Origin: Carex sylvatica
Taxonomy: Eukaryota > Streptophyta > Magnoliopsida > Poales > Cyperaceae
Reading direction: 5' to 3'
NCBI GenBank assembly: GCA_964058845.1
Contig: CAXKVR010000016.1
Location: forward strand, 1-64,000
Length of the DNA: 64,000 bases
Shown: positions 60,029 to 64,000 of the stretch, piece by piece
Position numbering within the stretch: position 1 is the first letter of the stretch
How the letters are laid out: each line of letters starts with the position of its first letter
Translations under genes and position numbers: made by a program
The notes under the pieces: generated by a model
The model's database searches: none
What the model was told of the DNA's origin: nothing
What the model saw: the letters and a program-made list of their open reading frames with translations, nothing else

Positions 60029-63000
60029 TTATTTGGTGAGACAGTCAGTTACTTGATCTCCAGTAGCTACATAATTCAGCTTCAATAGTCTACTTTCTAG
60101 CTTTTCCTTTATGAAGAACCTATCGATCTCCACATGCTTGGTTCTGTTATGCTGCACAGGATTGTTGGCAATGCTGATCGCTGACTTGCTATCGCACCAT
60201 AATTTCATTTGAGCTCCGTGATTCACCTTGAGCTCTTCCAACAATCTCTTCAGCCACAGCATCTCAGCAACTCCTAATGCCATAGCCCTGTACTCAGTTT
60301 CTGCTGTCGATCTCGCAACAACTGGCTGCTTCTTGCTCTTTCAAGAGACCAAGTTGCCCCCTACGAACATGCAACAGCCAGTTGTGGACCTCTTGTCATC
60401 TTGGCAACTGGCCCAGTCAGAGTCACAATAGCTCTCAATGTTCATGTGTCCATTCTGTCTAAAAATCAAGCCCTTTCCTGGTGCACTCTTCAAATACCTC
60501 AGAATGTGATACACTGCGTCCATATGGTCTTTCTTAGGGTCATACGTGTAGCGGCTCACCACGCTCACTGCAAATGAGATATCGGGACGTGTATGTGTCA
60601 AATAGATCAATCTGCCTACCAGTCTCTGGTACCTCTCACGATCAACCTATTCTCCTGCCTCTGCACTTATCTTGGCCTTCACATCAATTGGAGAAACTGC
60701 AGGCCTGCACCCCAACATGTCTGTCTCTGTGAGCAAATCTAGAACATACTTCATTTGGGACAGAACAATCCCCTCTGCCCCGCGAGCCACCTCAATCCCA
60801 AGGAAGTATCTAATCTGTCCCAAATTCTTCACTTCGAATTTATTTCCCAATTTTGCCTTCAACTATGCAATCTCCCCCTCATCATCCCCGGTAATTATTA
60901 TATCATCGACATACACAGCCAGCATAGTAATGTGACCACCATGTTGTTGAGAAAACACCGTGTGATCAGCATTGATCTGCTGATAGCCTATACCTACCAT
61001 AGTCTTTCTGGACATATCAAATCAGGCCCGGGGAGACTGTTTCAATCCATAAAGCGACTTCTTGAGCTTGCACACCTTACCCACTGTTTGGTTCGTGCCA
61101 AACCCTGATGAATCTTCATATACATCTCCTCCAACAAATCACTATGAAGAAATGCATTCTTCACGTCGAGTTGGTGTAACTTTCATCTTCCATTCACTGC
61201 CATAGAAACTAGTGTCCTCACTGTGTTCATCTTTGTCACGGGTGTAAAGGTCTCATCATAGTCGATGTCATAGGTCTGACTTACACCCCTTCACTACCAA
61301 CCTCATCTTGTAGCGCTCAACTAGACTTTCTGAATTCTGTTTGATTGTGAAGACCCACTTGCATCCAACAGTCTTCTTGCCTGGTGGTCGTGACACAAGC
61401 TCCCAGGTTTTGTTCTTTAAAAGGGCCTCGAGCTTTTCTAGCACGGCTGCTTTTCATTTCGGATCTACTTTAGCAACCTGCCAACACTTAGGGATAAAGA
61501 CAGTGTCTAGTGCTGCAATTAACGCTCTATGTACTGGTGATATGTGTGAATAAGAGACAAACTGGGCAATCTCATGCCGAAAACCATATCGGTCAGGAGG
61601 AATGCCCGCATTCTCACGAGGAGTCATTCTTACTGATAGGGAAGTGAGAGGAATTATAACACCTGTGTATTCTGAGTCTGAGGTGGATGGTGTTAGTGTC
61701 TCAGAAGTCGGATTAGGCAGAGACAATGGACTTGGCACAGGTGGCAGTGTAGGCACGGCTCCCTCACTCTGCTTATTTCTTCTCACATACACCTAACGGT
61801 ATCTGGACTCCCCCTGAGCCTGAGCTCTACCACATTCAGGCTCATTCTTCTCAACTTCCGGCTCACCCACAGCTGAATCCTCCCTTTGCGGCTCCACTCT
61901 GGCTGAATCCTCCTTTTCCGACTGAAGCACAGTCGAATCCTCCTTTTCCGGCTCACCCACAGCCGAATCCTCCCTTTGCAGCTCAACTCTGGCTGAATCC
62001 TCATTTTCCGACTGAACCACAGCAAAATCCTCCTTTTCCGGCTCAAACCTAGCCGAATCCACCAGTGGGCAAGGAATACCATCCTCCTCTCACCATCACT
62101 ACTACTCTCCCCCTCTTGTCTCATACCTCCTGTATCGAGCGAGTCTCCAAATGGTGATGTAGTCTCTGAGGAGTAGTAAGGTTCGAGCTCGCGAAATGTA
62201 ACATCCATACTCACAAATAATCTCCTCTCTTTCGGACTCCAGCACACATAACCCTTTTGAGTAGCTGAGTACCCCACAAAGATACACCTCACAGCCCTCG
62301 GATCCAGCTTTCCAACATTTGGTCTGTTGTCATTCACAAAGCACACACAGCCAAATATCTTTGGAGTAAGAATACCCTCGTTATCTCCTTTCAACATTAC
62401 ACACGGAGTCTGCCAGTCTAATACTCTAGATGGCATTCTATTGATCAATTGTGCAGCTGTCAGGACTGCTTGTCCCCACAAATGTTTCGGACCGTTCATC
62501 GAAATCATCATACTCCGAGTTACCTCAAGGAGATGCCTGTTCTTCCGTTCTGCTACCCCATTCTGCTCTGGTGTGTATGGACACGTGGTTTGATGCTGTA
62601 TTCTCTGGGATGACAAGTACTCCCCAAACGCTCTGTTGGTGTACTCTGTTCCATTGTCAGACCTCAATACATTCACAACTGCACCGTATTGAGTCTGAAT
62701 CCTTTTGTGAAAGTCCTTGAAGCAAGCAAACACATCACTCTTGTTCTTCATCAGATAAATCGAAGTCACACGAGAAAAACAATCGATGAAGAATACAAAA
62801 TATCTGAACCCATTCACAGTCGTCGTAGGACAAGGCCCCCATACGTCTGAATGTACCAGATTAAAGGCATGAGAACTCCTACTTTCTGAGCTTACATACG
62901 AATTCCTTGTATGCTTTCTAAACTCACATCCATCACACACAAGTTTATGTTTGTCAGCTTTCTCATACTTTGATAGATACAAACGATCCAGCAGGCTGAT

Positions 63001-63990
63001 GGAAGAGTGCGCCATCCGCCGATGAATCAGAAGCAACTCATCCTTCACACTCACTCCAGATCCTCCTGCCCCCACTCTATCGACCACAGATGCCAGTGCT
63101 GTGTCCATCCCTTTTCTATCCACGTACCACAACCCATCACGCCATGTGTCAGTCCCAAATATCCGACCTGTCCCCTTCTCCTGAAAGACCATCCTCGGAA
63201 TATCAAAGGTCACAATGCATTTCTGCTCATGAATAATAGCACTAATGGACACCAGGTTTATCGGAAATGAAGGAGCATGCAACACATTGATCAGAGTCAC
63301 TGAATCGGTACATCTCACGGTACCCTTACCAACCACGGGCTGGGTCGTACCATCGGTTGTCTGAATGTTATCTGAGACTGCTAGGTGAGTATAGATGAAA
63401 ACTCCCGGCAACACCAGTCACATGGCGAGTTGCACTAGAGTCGACTATCCAATCTGGTGATCTAGTAGTGGGTATGGAGGCAAGAACAAGTGTATCACAA
63501 ACACTTGTGGCTGATTGAGCATAACACGCAAAGTTACCCCGGGTGAAGATGAGGAAGATGCATCATCTGCCACACTCTTCCCATTACCTACTGTTTTCTG
63601 CTTCCTCTTCAGTACCTCCTCACTCTCGCCCTTTACTACCATCAGATTTGCCTGGTAGTCTCCTCTTCCACCTCTCTTACCACACCCTGGCCATAACCAC
63701 GGCCTCTAGACTGCCTCCTCTCACCTGCATCTCGCTTCTTAGGTGACTTAGAACAAGTCTGTTTCAGGTGACCTATCTCACTGAATTTGTAACACCGTCG
63801 AGGCTCACCTCTGAACCATGTGTTACCTATGTGACCTGAGTTGGACACCGCTAGTGCTGACTTCACCCCTGGAAGTCCTGCTGCACTAGTCTGTAGCCTA
63901 TTCCGGCTCTCCTCCTCAGTCAAGTATGTAGTTGGCCCTTCGAGTCTCATGTCGATAGGTGGTAGCTCAATCTTCTGCACCTTCGGCTTG
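60029..63990 (-). pseudogene. Copia gag-pol polyprotein, decayed
   Basis: The gag tail is at 63642-63980 with zinc knuckle CYKFSEIGHLKQTC, where the second Cys of CX2C is Phe. The protease motif DSSATRHVTG lies near 63415-63450 (DSGAT expected), followed by a frame break. Integrase is in a 543-codon frame (61783-63414) that keeps HSDVWGP, DNGTEY and PEQNGVAERKNRH, so its catalytic triad looks whole. Near 62080 the frame shifts into a repeat-rich acidic linker. Reverse transcriptase (60647-61490) keeps YVDDIII near 60910 but has several stops. RNase H (60029-60610) keeps CDSDWA and WCDSKSAISIANNP. Not functional as it stands. Confidence 0.9.
61855..62063 (-). repeat. 30-bp minisatellite between integrase and RT
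   Basis: Seven imperfect 30-bp units, grouped in a 90-bp higher-order pattern, encode on the minus strand ten-residue acidic repeats such as EPEKEDSTVL and EPQREDSAVG. The integrase frame reads the array in a basic frame (SRKRRI...), so the acidic frame is probably the ancestral one. Confidence 0.85.
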
Positions 63991-64000
63991 CTCTCAACAG

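Larger units (their letters stand above)
59731..64000 (-). mobile_element. Antisense Ty1/copia element in lipase intron 8
   Basis: On the minus strand the order gag, protease, integrase, reverse transcriptase, RNase H runs from the right edge leftward, so the 3' LTR is at the left and the 5' LTR lies outside. The element begins 129 bp after lipase exon 8, inside the intron, opposite to the host gene. TSD cannot be tested without the right end. Reading frames are broken. Confidence 0.88.

Noticed and set aside
1..64000. tRNA, rRNA or organelle-derived inserts
   Set aside because: No conserved tRNA boxes with a foldable cloverleaf, rRNA core or plastid/mitochondrial gene sequence was noticed by eye; a tRNAscan and organelle search would settle it.

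Overview
The window looks like nuclear DNA of a flowering plant, probably a eudicot; the species cannot be named from the sequence. It is AT-rich, its genes are split by GT-AG introns, and it holds plant-type genes (a PRD1 meiotic protein, a CMSS1/Cms1 ribosome-biogenesis protein, a plant class-3 lipase, a PPR relic) among Ty1/copia, Mutator-like (MULE), hAT, foldback and LINE-derived sequences.

Layout. 1-17 kb has no host gene I can recognise. It holds a small retro-insertion with a 12-bp target-site duplication (TSD); a 3.5-kb MULE (2449-5988, exact 9-bp TSD) that carries a decayed plant mobile domain (PMD) gene instead of a transposase; a 1.5-kb MULE (8573-10079, exact 9-bp TSD) with a hAT element nested in it; a 1.1-kb foldback MULE (10249-11337); further foldback repeats; and another hAT element (16396-17032). 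17.6-31.1 kb is the host island: CMSS1 (6 exons, about 301 aa) and PRD1 (9 exons, about 1315 aa), both on the + strand, both open throughout, with MITEs in their introns. 32-43 kb is a nested pile: a hAT element, then a 10-kb Ty1/copia element (TSD acttg) that has itself received a MULE in its leader, a hAT element in gag and a 2.25-kb solo LTR in its 3' LTR. 43.6-44.7 kb is a PPR pseudogene. About 45.0-52.7 kb is a decayed MULE with a FAR1-type transposase fragment and a second gene ending in an Ulp1-like protease domain whose catalytic Cys and Asp appear lost. A LINE remnant follows. From 55.65 kb runs the 5' half of a class-3 lipase gene (8 exons seen); its eighth intron holds an antisense copia element that runs off the right edge.

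How it fits together. Only three host genes look functional: one for small-subunit ribosome assembly, one for meiotic double-strand-break formation, and one predicted acylglycerol/phospholipid lipase. They are unrelated in pathway. Everything else is transposon-derived, and every retrotransposon or transposase gene I could read carries stops, frameshifts or lost catalytic residues. Exon borders were derived by hand from reading frame and GT/AG signals. Functions rest on remembered family motifs, not on a database search.
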